Numbered from the stretch's first letter, positions 1-8,623 are shown. The stretch is 64,000 nt of DNA from Burkholderia sp. S171 (GCF_009766085.1 NZ_LMUF01000007.1:238405-302404), one strand, 5' to 3'. Made by a program: numbers and translations. The notes: generated from the letters alone by a model not told the origin.

Positions 1-1
1 C

Positions 2-2269
2 GTCACGCTCGGCGCGAACAGCGATGGTTCGTTGGATAACGCGGTATCCGTGGGTGACGTCGGGTCGGAGCGGCGCATCGTGCACATGGCGCCCGGGGTT
101 ACTGCAACGGACGCGGTCAACATGAGCCAACTAAACGCACTTGGTGCGACCACGAATACCCTGGGCACAATGACCAATGCCTTTGTGGCGTATGACGGCG
201 TCGATAAAGGTGTGATTACGCTGGGCGGGGCATCGCTGGGAACGTCGGGGCAGGCAACTGTGGCCGCCGTGACGCTCACGAACCTCAAGGCGGGCGTGTT
301 GAGCACGCAAAGCAGCGACGCGGTCAACGGTGCCCAATTGAACGCGACCAATACAAACGTACAAGACGTAGCATCCTCGCTCGCCACGCTGACTCGAGCA
401 GAGCCGTTGAAACTTGCGTACACGAGCGACAACAAATCGAACGTCGTGCTGGGTGGAATCGGTGGCACCGTCCTCTCGAACCTGAAGGCGGGCGTGGCGG
501 ATCAGGACGCGGTGAATGTTGCTCAACTGAAGGACGCGGGGTTGATCGATTCGACGGGCAATACGCTTTCGTCCGTCACCTATGACACTAAAGCGGATGG
601 CACGATTAATCGAAGCAGCGTAACGCTTGGCGGGTCAGGTGCCGCTGTGCCGGTCGCATTGCGCAATGTCGCCGCCGGGGACGTGAAGGCGGGCAGCACG
701 GACGCGGTCAACGGTGATCAGTTGTTTCAGACAGCGCAACTTGTGGACAGCCTGCAGAACGGGGCTGCACTGAAGTACTTCAACTCGAACACAATGCTCG
801 CAGCAGCCAAAGCAAACGGCCAGGACGCCACCGCGATCGGCGGGAATGCGCAAGCCAGCGCGGACAGCACGGTCGCCCTTGGCGCCAACTCGGTAGCCGA
901 TCGCGCGAATAGCGTATCGGTGGGTGCGACGGGCAACGAACGGCAGATTACTAACGTTAAGGCCGGCAGCGCGGATCACGACGCGGTCAATGTGGAGCAA
1001 CTCAAGAACGCAGGCCTGATCGATCCAACGGGCAATACGATTGCTGCCATTACCTACGACTCTAAAGCGGATGGCTCGGTGAATCGAAGCAGCGTGACGC
1101 TGGGTGGTTCGGACGCGACGTCGCCCGTCGCACTACACAACGTGGCAGCTGGCGCCGTAAAAGCAGGCAGTACGGACGCGGTCAACGGTGATCAGTTGTT
1201 TCAGACAGCGCAACTTGTCGACGGCCTTCAGAACGGCGGCGCGCTCAAATATTTTGTATCGAACACAACGCTTGCCGCAGCAACCGCAAGTGGCCTCAAT
1301 GCCACTGCGATCGGCGGTAACGCGCAAGCCGTTGCCGGCAACACGGTCGCCCTCGGCGCGAACTCGGTGGCGGATCGCGTGAACAGCGTGTCGGTGGGCG
1401 CACCGGGCAACGAGCGGCAGATCACCAATGTGCAGGCAGGCACGGCTGACACGGATGCCGTCAACGTCGGGCAATTGAAGAGTGCAGGCCTGGTCGACCA
1501 GACTGGCAAGGCAGTCACAGCACTCGCTTATGACAAGAACGCAAGTGGCGCGACGGATTTCGGCAATGTCACGCTCGGGCAGGGCATTGCCGGTGGCACC
1601 GCAATCCATAACGTGGCTGCCGCGACGCTCGCTACCGACGCCGTGAACCTGGGTCAGTTGAACGATATCGTCACCCATGTCAGCAACTTCGTGACATCAA
1701 GCAGCGCGCTTTACAGCGCGGCTGGAGATACATCAACCGAAGCAGCCACTGCAAGCGGCACGCATGCCGTCGCAATGGGGGCGAACGCCACGGCCAGCGC
1801 GGCCAATTCGGTGGCGCTGGGGGCGGGATCGCTGGCAGATCGCGCGTCATCGGTATCGGTGGGAGCGGTGGGCAGCGAGCGGCAGATCACCAATGTCGCG
1901 GCCGGTACGTCGGCAACGGACGCCGTCAACCTGAGCCAATTAAACCAGTCAGCCAGCTCTACGCTCAGTCAGGCCAACAGCTATACCGACCAGCGTTTCA
2001 ACAATACCGACCAACAAATTCGCGACCTCGATCGCAACACGCGCAAGGGGATTGCGTCTGCGTCGGCGCTTAACGTCGTAACACCGTACCTGCCGGGGCG
2101 AACGACGTTGAATGCGGGCGTCGCAGCTTATCGCGGGCAGGCGGCAATGGGTATTGGCGTTTCGCGCTGGAATGACAAGGGCAATATTAATTTCAATGGC
2201 GGAGTGTCGTCGTCGGGTGGCAACAGCACCATCGTGCGTGCGGGCGTGGGTTACGTGTTCGGCGGTTGA
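2..2269 (+). CDS. Trimeric autotransporter adhesin (YadA-like), C-terminal part
   Basis: The reading frame is open from the first bases of the window, so the N-terminus lies outside. The product is a surface adhesin of the type Vc (trimeric autotransporter) family. Visible are repeated head/neck motifs such as DAVNGDQL, DAVNVEQL and RQITNV, and YadA-head-like heptads such as TVALGANSVADR. A short coiled coil (SYTDQRFNNTDQQIRDLDRN) leads to a C-terminal YadA-type anchor of about 70 residues ending GVGYVFGG, which would form one third of the outer-membrane barrel. Two consecutive units of 474 bp (536-1009 and 1010-1483) are near-identical. An OmpA-like lipoprotein gene follows 94 bp later. The family is clear; the ligand and full length cannot be told. 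Confidence 0.93.
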   Translation, partial: VTLGANSDGSLDNAVSVGDVGSERRIVHMAPGVTATDAVNMSQLNALGATTNTLGTMTNAFVAYDGVDKGVITLGGASLGTSGQATVAAVTLTNLKAGVLSTQSSDAVNGAQLNATNTNVQDVASSLATLTRAEPLKLAYTSDNKSNVVLGGIGGTVLSNLKAGVADQDAVNVAQLKDAGLIDSTGNTLSSVTYDTKADGTINRSSVTLGGSGAAVPVALRNVAAGDVKAGSTDAVNGDQLFQTAQLVDSLQNGAALKYFNSNTMLAAAKANGQDATAIGGNAQASADSTVALGANSVADRANSVSVGATGNERQITNVKAGSADHDAVNVEQLKNAGLIDPTGNTIAAITYDSKADGSVNRSSVTLGGSDATSPVALHNVAAGAVKAGSTDAVNGDQLFQTAQLVDGLQNGGALKYFVSNTTLAAATASGLNATAIGGNAQAVAGNTVALGANSVADRVNSVSVGAPGNERQITNVQAGTADTDAVNVGQLKSAGLVDQTGKAVTALAYDKNASGATDFGNVTLGQGIAGGTAIHNVAAATLATDAVNLGQLNDIVTHVSNFVTSSSALYSAAGDTSTEAATASGTHAVAMGANATASAANSVALGAGSLADRASSVSVGAVGSERQITNVAAGTSATDAVNLSQLNQSASSTLSQANSYTDQRFNNTDQQIRDLDRNTRKGIASASALNVVTPYLPGRTTLNAGVAAYRGQAAMGIGVSRWNDKGNINFNGGVSSSGGNSTIVRAGVGYVFGG
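536..1483 (+). repeat. Two tandem 474-bp repeats inside the adhesin gene
   Basis: Units 536-1009 and 1010-1483 each encode about 158 residues starting AGLID and ending in the DAVNV.QLK neck motif. Stretches such as the DNA for DAVNGDQLFQTAQLVD (about 700-745 and 1174-1219) are identical. The repeat is in frame, so recombination between units would change adhesin length without breaking it. Confidence 0.85.
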
Positions 2270-2363
2270 CCAGCGTAGCGAATTGAACATTGCCGCCGTC
2301 TCGGGCGGTACGCACAGCAAGTCCACGGAGCCTGAGGCGCCGTGGATGTCACCGGGTCGAACC

Positions 2364-3428
2364 ATGAAAAACGTTATCTTCGCCGTAGCCTGCGCTTATG
2401 CGCTGGCGGGTTGCGCCAACACTGAACTACGTGACAGCCTGGGCATACAGGATCCTACCGTTCTGCAAACGGGGTTTGGCACCCAGCAGAGCACGCAAGC
2501 AGGTGCGGCTGTGGCGCCGTGGGGGAGTGTCTATGGGCAAATTGAGAAACCTCGTGAACTGCTGGTACAACTGCAAGCACGCCTCGACCAACTGGATCAA
2601 CGCAAGGACAACTATTTTGGCTACAAAGACCAATGCTGGATCGACGTAGCAAAAAGCGAGATCGACGCGGGAGATCGTTGGGGTTTTGTAGAGGAGTCGA
2701 TCGGCGAAGCTGCGCACTTGACCGCTGGGCTTGAAGGTACGCAGCCGCTGTCGCCCGATAATCCTCCGCTGCGCACGGTCGCGGTGCTGCGCCCGGACCT
2801 GACGACAAGCCTGCAGGCGATCATTGCCGACCCACGGTTTGTCTATTGTCCGCACGCACAAAAGCAGACAGCATGCGCTGAAGTCAAATTGACGCATGCG
2901 GGCCATGATGCGTGGACCCGCCAGTTCGGCAAGGCAAAAATCAAGGTCGACATGGTCGAGTCAACGGTTGGTGAAGCACGGCAGAGTCTTGACAGTTGCG
3001 TGATACCGCGGGAAGAGTTGAGTTCGACGGACCCATTGCCCAAACTTGTCGCGTTATCTGTTGACGCGTTGTTCGCGTTCAACGGCAGCAGCGTTGAATC
3101 GATTACACCGGAAGGCCGTGAGCGGCTCGATGGCTTGATCGCGGCCGTGAAGGGTGACGGCGCCGTGTCGTCGATTACCGTGTCAGGTTTCACTGACCGT
3201 CTAGGTAGTGAGGCCCACAACCGGCGGCTCTCGCATCAGCGTGCCGAAACTGTCCAGCGTTATCTGGTATCAGGTGGCGTGGCGACTACCGTTCAGGCAC
3301 GAGGTTATGGCCGGGCATCGCCGGGAACGGATTGCCGGATGCGGGACCGACGAAAGCTAGTAACTTGTCTGGCAAACGACCGGCGGGTCGAGTTGCGCTT
3401 TTTATACAAGGAAGATCAGGGGGCGTGA
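2364..3428 (+). CDS. OmpA-like peptidoglycan-binding lipoprotein
   Basis: The protein has 354 residues. The start at 2364 gives a classical lipoprotein signal MKNVIFAVACAYALAGC with lipidated Cys17; the frame is open further upstream, but that extension overlaps the adhesin gene. The middle (about 25-215) is a poorly recognised region with several cysteines. The C-terminal 115 residues are an OmpA/MotB-type domain, with LFAFNGSS near its start, TVSGFTDRLGS and NRRLSHQRAETVQRYL in the middle, and RRVELRF at the end. It probably sits in the outer membrane and binds peptidoglycan. Trimeric autotransporters are sometimes paired with a helper lipoprotein (SadB for SadA), so a role with the upstream adhesin is inferred, not shown. 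Confidence 0.85.
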   Translation: MKNVIFAVACAYALAGCANTELRDSLGIQDPTVLQTGFGTQQSTQAGAAVAPWGSVYGQIEKPRELLVQLQARLDQLDQRKDNYFGYKDQCWIDVAKSEIDAGDRWGFVEESIGEAAHLTAGLEGTQPLSPDNPPLRTVAVLRPDLTTSLQAIIADPRFVYCPHAQKQTACAEVKLTHAGHDAWTRQFGKAKIKVDMVESTVGEARQSLDSCVIPREELSSTDPLPKLVALSVDALFAFNGSSVESITPEGRERLDGLIAAVKGDGAVSSITVSGFTDRLGSEAHNRRLSHQRAETVQRYLVSGGVATTVQARGYGRASPGTDCRMRDRRKLVTCLANDRRVELRFLYKEDQGA

Positions 3429-3614
3429 GGCACGTTGATCCAGTCATGCACGGGTATCTCCGAAACGGTTAGCTTCAGAACGTATTTTGGAAGGACGTGG
3501 ACGTACTTCACAGGACCGGCGAGCGACGCTATTGCAGGCAACAATAATCACGCTCGCGAGCACCGGGAACCAGGAGAGCTCGAGCACGCACGAATGGTGA
3601 AGAACCCTTCGACA

Positions 3615-3655
3615 TGTGCGGCGACGACTTGGCGATCACGAGCTGTCGCCGCACA
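3615..3655. terminator. 11-bp inverted repeat between convergent genes
   Basis: TGTGCGGCGAC (3615-3625) is perfectly complementary to GTCGCCGCACA (3645-3655), with a 19-nt loop. It lies between the convergent OmpA-like and DUF3443 genes, where a shared terminator would be expected. There is no T tract, so intrinsic termination is uncertain. Confidence 0.4.
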
Positions 3656-3665
3656 GGATCAACGC

Positions 3666-4979
3666 CTAGAACGCATAGTACGGACCGTTGCCCGCGGGTG
3701 TCGCACTCGCTTCGATCGCGGTATAGATGCGCCTCCCGAAGAAGAAGGGCAGGCCCCAGTCGAAGTAGTTGCTTGCTGTACCCGCTAGATTGCTGAGCGC
3801 ATAGTTGCCGCTTGCGAACAGCGACGTCGCGTTGCCCATCGTGAACGTCACGTTGCTCGTTGCGCCATTGATGCCGGCAACAGTTGCCGCCAGACTTTGC
3901 ACGGCGGTTGGACAGAACCAGAAGCCGCACGTGGGCACGGAGCTCAGCGGGAAGAACAGGCCATTCGATCCGCTGTCGATGAAACTCGTGCTGTAAGTTT
4001 TCCCTTGAAAGACGGTCGAAACAAACCCTGTCATCGAGTTACTTGGGAGGACCTGAGCGCTGCCAAGCAGATTATTCGACTGTGAGCCGATGCCGAATGT
4101 CATGGTGCCAGTGACGCTCGCTGCGCCCGTGGCCGCGACCGCCGGGAGATCGATGACAAGACCATTGTTGTCGGTGGCGAAACGGCTTATCGGATTGGTC
4201 ACCTGCTGCGCAACCGGCATCGCCGCTGCTACACACGCGCCCGACGAGCAGCCGTAGTACCAGCGCGGCAGCGCGGCAGCCGAGCAGCCGCTGCCGCAGT
4301 CAGCGCTGAACGGGCCTACGCCGAGAATCCCGTTGCTTCGCAGCGCCGTAGCGGTCAGCATCGGCAGGCCGGAGTTACTGCAGTCCGTGGGCACGGCCGG
4401 AATAGCCGGGTCCGCGATGACCTGGATCGATGTCGCAGCGGCCACCTCGCCGGCCAGATGCACGTCGGCAGTTCGCACTGAACCCCATGTGTAACCCGAG
4501 CCGAATACGGTGCAGCTTGCCGCGGTCGTACCCGTGCTGCTCGTTACGGAGGGCAATGCCAAAGTTGGATCTAGCGCGGAAGCCAGGATGCGCAGTCCCT
4601 GGGATCCCGTATCTACCTGGATATTGCTGATCGTCTGGCACGTGCTGGTTCCCGGAACGCAGATCGTCACACTGGTTTGCAGCATGTTCCTCGTACCGGT
4701 TGCGATTTGTGCAACGGTGATGGGCAGCACGTTGGGCGTGGTCGACTGGGCGACCGTGTTGGCTGGTGCGCTGGCAGGTTGGGCGGGGGCCGCGGCAGCA
4801 GGCGCGCTGGCAGCGGATGCGCCGCTAGATGTCAGCGGAGCACTTGCGGCGGTCGGGGAACTTGCCCCGGGCGCTGCGGCGCTGGTTGAATCATTACTGC
4901 CACCGCCACCACCGCAGCCGGACATCATGGCGCTAGCGGCAACGATCGCCGTGATAAGTACACAAGTCAGATTTCGCAT
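3666..4979 (-). CDS. DUF3443 family lipoprotein
   Basis: The protein has 437 residues from the ATG at 4979, which has AGGGG six bases upstream; a GTG two codons earlier is less likely. The signal ends in MMSGCGGGGGS with lipidated Cys22, followed by an Ala/Ser/Pro-rich linker to about residue 85. The DUF3443 domain follows, with the characteristic QVDTGSQGLRILAS motif and paired cysteines (CVPGTSTCQ, CGSGC, CGFWFC). The VDTGSxGLR and FIDSGSNGLFFP segments resemble the two D[TS]G motifs of aspartic peptidases, but I cannot show catalysis. The upstream partner is a DUF2844 gene nine bases away; the two families are commonly adjacent in Burkholderiales. Function unknown. Confidence 0.8.
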   Translation of the reverse strand: MRNLTCVLITAIVAASAMMSGCGGGGGSNDSTSAAAPGASSPTAASAPLTSSGASAASAPAAAAPAQPASAPANTVAQSTTPNVLPITVAQIATGTRNMLQTSVTICVPGTSTCQTISNIQVDTGSQGLRILASALDPTLALPSVTSSTGTTAASCTVFGSGYTWGSVRTADVHLAGEVAAATSIQVIADPAIPAVPTDCSNSGLPMLTATALRSNGILGVGPFSADCGSGCSAAALPRWYYGCSSGACVAAAMPVAQQVTNPISRFATDNNGLVIDLPAVAATGAASVTGTMTFGIGSQSNNLLGSAQVLPSNSMTGFVSTVFQGKTYSTSFIDSGSNGLFFPLSSVPTCGFWFCPTAVQSLAATVAGINGATSNVTFTMGNATSLFASGNYALSNLAGTASNYFDWGLPFFFGRRIYTAIEASATPAGNGPYYAF

Positions 4980-4987
4980 GGTCACCC

Positions 4988-5481
4988 CTATTCAATGTCT
5001 GCGGCCGCGACGCCGGCCGGCAACGCGCTGGGGAGCCACGCCCGGCCGCTGAAATCGCGCAGGCGCACTGCTGTTTCCACCATCAAATCACTGCTGTTCA
5101 CCCGCGATGAGTGCAGCCCGCTCGCGTTGGGTAGAGCCGCGCTCGCTTCTTGCCGATATCGATCGAACCAGGTGCCGAGCAGTACCGCGACATCGGGCAT
5201 GGCCGGGCCGCCCAACTGACGGCATAGACCTGTCCCGAAGAAGACACGTACTGGCGCACGCGAATCTGATTGGTATCGGTCGATTCCTGCCAGCGCACCG
5301 CGCTGTTCGCGGCCTGATGCAATACGGGAGCAGTGGCATCCGCTGGGTTGGACGAGCTCGATGTGCCTGCTGCAGCGATCGCGACGGTGGTGCCAAGTTG
5401 TGCGTGCGCCGGTCCGCTTGCCGCAATCACCAATGCGGCAGCGGTTGCCCGAAGAAGGTTGAAGGACTTGACATGAGGCAT
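4988..5481 (-). pseudogene. DUF2844 family protein, frameshifted
   Basis: The 5' part starts at the ATG at 5481 (GGAG seven bases upstream) with a signal peptide ending in PAHAQ, and runs in frame through RVRQYVSSSGQVYAVSW. The reading frame then leaves the family pattern near 5205-5217. The remainder of a DUF2844 domain (GPAMPDVAVLLGTWFDRY to FSGRAWLPSALPAGVAA, stop at 4988) is intact in another frame. One base is missing within the GC-rich run at about 5208-5217. This is either a real inactivating deletion or a sequencing error in a G/C run. Small exported protein of unknown role, co-directional with the DUF3443 gene. Confidence 0.75.
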
Positions 5482-5990
5482 GGTGTTACTCCGTTCTCGT
5501 GGCCGTTCTTGTTATCGAGAACTAATTTTAGGATAGCGGTGCGTTGAAAAATCGAGATAGGAATTGTCTTGTAGGGTCTTTAAAAACGTCTCAAAAATTA
5601 GTTAAAAGTGCTTATTAAACAATGCGTTGGTTATGAAAATAAGACTAAGACAAAGCAAGAGTGAATGTCACAAATTGTCTTGGTGGTCATCCGGAGATCG
5701 ATTTATGAGATTGAAAGTGGACTTCGGTTGGTGAGGAAAGGAAGTCAGATAGGGCGTTGAAAACGGACGCACCGGCGCGGGCAAGCGTGGCCTGATTCGC
5801 GTCTTCGGGTGGCGCGATTCCGGTTCAATTCTCCCGGATGGAATTCGTGCTCCGGCGTCCTGGCGCGTGTCGTGTCATCCGGGCCATACGACGTCAGGGG
5901 CACTGTTTTTGCACGGCGGCGCGTCGGACCGGTAAAATGCTTGGTTGATCCACGGAAAACGCCGTGGCGTAGCGGAAGGATTTCCCAAAC
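5482..5990. other. Non-coding gap upstream of bamC
   Basis: This stretch of about 510 bp lies between the divergent DUF2844 and bamC genes. The left part (about 5520-5690) is clearly AT-rich compared with its surroundings and probably holds the promoter of the DUF2844/DUF3443 pair. The right part holds the bamC promoter candidate. I see no coding sequence and no recognisable remnant of dapA. Confidence 0.6.
5909..5938 (+). promoter_or_regulatory. Candidate sigma-70 promoter for bamC
   Basis: TTGCAC (5909-5914) and TAAAAT (5933-5938) are separated by 18 bp. They lie 52 bases before the bamC ATG, in a gap where no other gene could supply transcription. Confidence 0.5.
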
Positions 5991-7202
5991 ATGACAGATT
6001 TTCGTGTGAACAAGCCGGCTTTGAAGGTCGCGGCCCTCTTGATGGTGGGAGGCCTTGTTGCCGGATGCGGTACGTCGTCTCCCAATGCAATCAATTACAA
6101 GAGCGATTCGCGGTCAAAACAGGCGTCCCTCGCGGTCCCGCCCAATCTGCTCGACGAAACGGGGGATCAGCGCTCTTTGCCGCCGCAAGGCGGGCAGGCG
6201 TCGCTATCGGACCTCCAGCAAGTGCAGAAGGCTGCACCGAACGCACCTACGGTCATCCCGCCGGTGTCAGGCATGCATATTCAGCGTGACGGCACGGAGC
6301 GCTGGCTGGTCATCGACACCAAAGCGCCCGAGCAGGTCTGGCCGCAGATTCGTCGTTTCTGGCAGGAACAGGGCTTTCTGCTGGTCGTGGACGCGCGCGA
6401 CAAGGGCGTCATGGAAACCGACTGGAACGAAACCCATCCGCAGATCTCTGACGGGCTGATTCGCAACACGCTGTCAACGGCAACGGGCAACTCGTACGTT
6501 GCGGCGGAACGCAACAAGTACCGCACCCGGCTTGAGGTAGCGCCCAACGGCGGCACGTATGTGTTCATCAGTCAGAAAGGCATGCGCGAAGCGCTGACGG
6601 GAACCAACAACGATCAAAGCCAGTGGCAGGCCAAGCCTAACGATCCCGCGCTGGAAGGTGAATACCTCAAGCGCCTGATGGCGAACCTTGCACTGTCTGA
6701 TGCACGTCAGGCTAGCGGCCAGACCGGCGCGACAGACGCTGCCATGGCCGCGGCGGCAGCAGCGAGTTCACCCACGGCAACGACTTCGGCACAGAGGGCG
6801 GCACAGAACGCTGCCCTCGCGGCGCAGACACCCATCAAGGAAGACGTGGTGCCGGAAGCCAGCTCGGTTGAGATCAACCTGCCTGAGCCCTACGATCGCG
6901 CCTGGTTACGCGTGGGTCTGGCGCTTGACCGGACGAACTTCACCGTCGACGACCGCGATCGTGGCCGCGGCATTTATTTCGTCCGGTATGTCGACCCGAA
7001 GGACATGACGTCGGCTGAGCAGGGCTTCTGGAACCAGGTGTTCCACGGTAAGAAAGAGAAGTTGGCCAAGAACTATGAGATCAACGTGCGGGCGCTGACG
7101 GAAACGCAGACGCGTGTGTCGATCATCGACAGCAAGGGCGCCGTCGATTCCTCGCCGCAAGCGCGCCAGATCATGGGCTTGCTCGACGACCAGTTGCGTT
7201 GA
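5991..7202 (+). CDS. bamC: Outer membrane protein assembly factor BamC (NlpB)
   Basis: The lipoprotein has 403 residues with signal MTDFRVNKPALKVAALLMVG and lipobox VAGC (Cys26). It is an accessory subunit of the BAM complex that inserts beta-barrel proteins into the outer membrane. After the lipidated cysteine comes the extended N-terminal segment typical of BamC (INYKSDSRSK, LAVPPNL), then two helix-grip domains (about 95-230 and 290-400) joined by an Ala/Thr-rich linker. GGAAGGA lies ten bases before the ATG. In E. coli, and as I recall in most Burkholderiales, bamC follows dapA; here it follows a gap of about 500 bp with its own promoter candidate. A strong terminator follows. Confidence 0.92.
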   Translation: MTDFRVNKPALKVAALLMVGGLVAGCGTSSPNAINYKSDSRSKQASLAVPPNLLDETGDQRSLPPQGGQASLSDLQQVQKAAPNAPTVIPPVSGMHIQRDGTERWLVIDTKAPEQVWPQIRRFWQEQGFLLVVDARDKGVMETDWNETHPQISDGLIRNTLSTATGNSYVAAERNKYRTRLEVAPNGGTYVFISQKGMREALTGTNNDQSQWQAKPNDPALEGEYLKRLMANLALSDARQASGQTGATDAAMAAAAAASSPTATTSAQRAAQNAALAAQTPIKEDVVPEASSVEINLPEPYDRAWLRVGLALDRTNFTVDDRDRGRGIYFVRYVDPKDMTSAEQGFWNQVFHGKKEKLAKNYEINVRALTETQTRVSIIDSKGAVDSSPQARQIMGLLDDQLR

Positions 7203-7298
7203 ACCATATCGCGGTGACCGTCGGCAGGCTGAGTCGGAACGTTGAACCAATAAGCTGATTGTCACGCGAAGACTGCGCGTGGTGACTAATACGCGACT

Positions 7299-7328
7299 AA
7301 CCCGCCTGAAGTTCAGGCGGGTTTTTTT
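7299..7328 (+). terminator. Rho-independent terminator after bamC
   Basis: A nine-base-pair stem from CCCGCCTGA and TCAGGCGGG is followed by seven T residues. It lies about 100 bases after the bamC stop. Confidence 0.9.
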
Positions 7329-7347
7329 GCGTCTGAGATTAGTTGAA

Positions 7348-7460
7348 GCATTTGAAAATGCCTTTTGCATTCAAATGCGCGGTAACGCGCGTGAGTGAAT
7401 GCGGTCACCGCGTTACGCTTCGGGCGAGGACCTCAGAGGGAAGGGCTCGGACCTCTGATG
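7348..7460. repeat. Three successive inverted repeats
   Basis: GCATTTGAA (7348-7356) pairs with TTCAAATGC (7370-7378). GTAACGCG (7382-7389) pairs with CGCGTTAC (7409-7416). CAGAGG (7434-7439) pairs with CCTCTG (7453-7458). They lie in a 630-bp stretch without a gene between bamC and the ABM gene. They may be part of a structured transcript or operators; no family was recognised. Confidence 0.55.
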
Positions 7461-7560
7461 ATGTCGGTGTCACGTTACAGCAAGCAGTTACATTGTTCGG
7501 TTCAGACGCTGTTTCTGCGTTTTTATGTGCGGGAAAGCTTATAGGAATCAACTGCATAGG

Positions 7561-7588
7561 GATTACATTGCATCTGTGGCATGTAATC
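7561..7588. promoter_or_regulatory. Operator-like inverted repeat
   Basis: GATTACAT (7561-7568) and ATGTAATC (7581-7588) form a perfect eight-base inverted repeat with a 12-base spacer. The symmetry and spacing suit a dimeric regulator. It lies just before the hairpin series that ends at 7756, about 245 bases before the ABM start codon. Confidence 0.45.
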
Positions 7589-7661
7589 TGCGTGACGCCT
7601 GCGTGAAGCGGTGTCCTGCTTCTCGCCGCCCTGTGTCACCCATTTATTTCACGAATTGCGG

Positions 7662-7756
7662 TCCGCTGGCCAAGCGGATCTCGATGGCCCCGTCGCCTAT
7701 CCTCGTAGGGCGACGGCTTTTGCCCGCGCTCCCCAAAGGGAACGCGGGCTTTTTTC
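7662..7756 (+). ncRNA. Candidate small RNA or leader with three hairpins and a terminator
   Basis: Three hairpins follow one another. TCCGC/GCGGA spans 7662-7678. A perfect eight-base stem CCGTCGCC/GGCGACGG spans 7690-7716 and is followed by CTTTT. GCCCGCG/CGCGGGC spans 7722-7750 and runs into six T residues, a strong intrinsic terminator. No credible open reading frame covers the stretch. The ABM gene starts 77 bases later, so this is either an independent small RNA or an attenuating leader. I do not match it to a known RNA family. Confidence 0.5.
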
Positions 7757-7832
7757 TTGTCCGTTCAATAGCCGTTTCAGCGAGTATGAAGCGTCGACGT
7801 TATGCTTGATCCCTTTAATCTGGAGTCAAGTC

Positions 7833-8120
7833 ATGACGGAAATTGCCGTGGTCGCAACGTTTGTCGCCAAACCGGGCAGCGAAGACAAGCTCAAGGAAGC
7901 GCTGCAAGGCATCGTGGCGCCGACGCTTAAGGAACCGGGTGCGCTGCAATATGACCTGCATCGCGACATCAAGGAGCCCCGTCGATTCGTATTCTTTGAG
8001 CGTTGGCTGAGCGAGCCTGCGCTGGCGCAACACAATCAGACACCGCACATCCAGGCGCTCGGCAAAACACTGCCGGACCTGATCGAACACGGAGAAATCA
8101 ACGTGGTGACAAAGCTCTGA
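7833..8120 (+). CDS. Putative quinol monooxygenase (ABM domain)
   Basis: The protein has 95 residues, the full length of a single antibiotic-biosynthesis-monooxygenase (ABM) ferredoxin-like domain. The ATG at 7833 has TGGAG eight bases upstream; the frame is open further upstream without a ribosome site. Typical features are the N-terminal strand AVVATFVAKPGSEDKLKEAL, the turn EPGALQYDLHRD, the RRFVFFERW strand and the HNQTPHIQAL helix. Members such as YgiN oxidise quinols or aromatic compounds without a metal or flavin; the substrate here is unknown. It stands alone downstream of the hairpin-rich region and converges on the next gene. Confidence 0.82.
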   Translation: MTEIAVVATFVAKPGSEDKLKEALQGIVAPTLKEPGALQYDLHRDIKEPRRFVFFERWLSEPALAQHNQTPHIQALGKTLPDLIEHGEINVVTKL

Positions 8121-8216
8121 GCAGGCTGAAGGAACCACGCAGACGTCAGTGCGTCCGCGCGGCAATGGCCCCGTGCATCATCGGCGCCTATCTCAGCAGC
8201 CCATTGCCGGTCAGCC

Positions 8217-8480
8217 TTAATGAGTCTCGTGCGGTACGTCGAGGATCAGGATGATAGTCCAGTCGGCGTCGCCGTCATGATGGTACTGACGTTCGGCCAC
8301 GATAAACGGTTGTTGTTTTCCGTCCGGGCCGAGAAACAGCACGTCGCCTTCCATGGGCAGGCACTCCACCGGCGGCAGCGCGAGATACGCGTCCTTGTCC
8401 TTTGCGTTACGCGGCATCAGCTTTTCAATCTTGCGTGATGCTGCTTCGGTCCATTCGATGTCCAGCTGGATGTTGCTCAT
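8217..8480 (-). CDS. Small hypothetical protein
   Basis: The protein has 87 residues and starts at 8480 with GGAGG seven bases upstream, which makes it a credible gene. It has no signal peptide or membrane segment. The sequence is mixed alpha/beta in character, with a charged first half (EWTEAASRKIEKLMPRNAKD) and a hydrophobic strand near the end (DWTIILILDVP). I do not recognise a family. It converges with the ABM gene, with 96 bases between the stops. Confidence 0.6.
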   Translation of the reverse strand: MSNIQLDIEWTEAASRKIEKLMPRNAKDKDAYLALPPVECLPMEGDVLFLGPDGKQQPFIVAERQYHHDGDADWTIILILDVPHETH

Positions 8481-8580
8481 ACGATCCTCCGCACACGAGT
8501 GCGATTCAATTTATCGACGCGGAATGTAGCATACGCCGCGCCGGTGAACCCATCGTTGCCTGAAGTCGTCGCTAACGAAC

Positions 8581-8623
8581 AAAAGCCGGATACAACGCCT
8601 CGTGCGTCATATCCGGCTTTTTT
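8581..8623. terminator. Intrinsic terminator, possibly bidirectional
   Basis: AAAAGCCGGATA and its complement TATCCGGCTTTT form a stem of about 12 bp around a 17-nt loop, with a six-T run on the plus strand and TTTTG on the minus strand. It lies downstream of the minus-strand gene ending at 8707 and probably terminates it. Confidence 0.75.

Noticed and set aside
3435..3788. Plus-strand ORF after the OmpA-like gene
   Set aside because: It overlaps the DUF3443 gene, has Arg-rich low-quality sequence and no ribosome site.
7662..7756. tRNA or 6S RNA
   Set aside because: No T-loop consensus or acceptor stem, and the hairpin series does not resemble the long bulged rod of 6S RNA.
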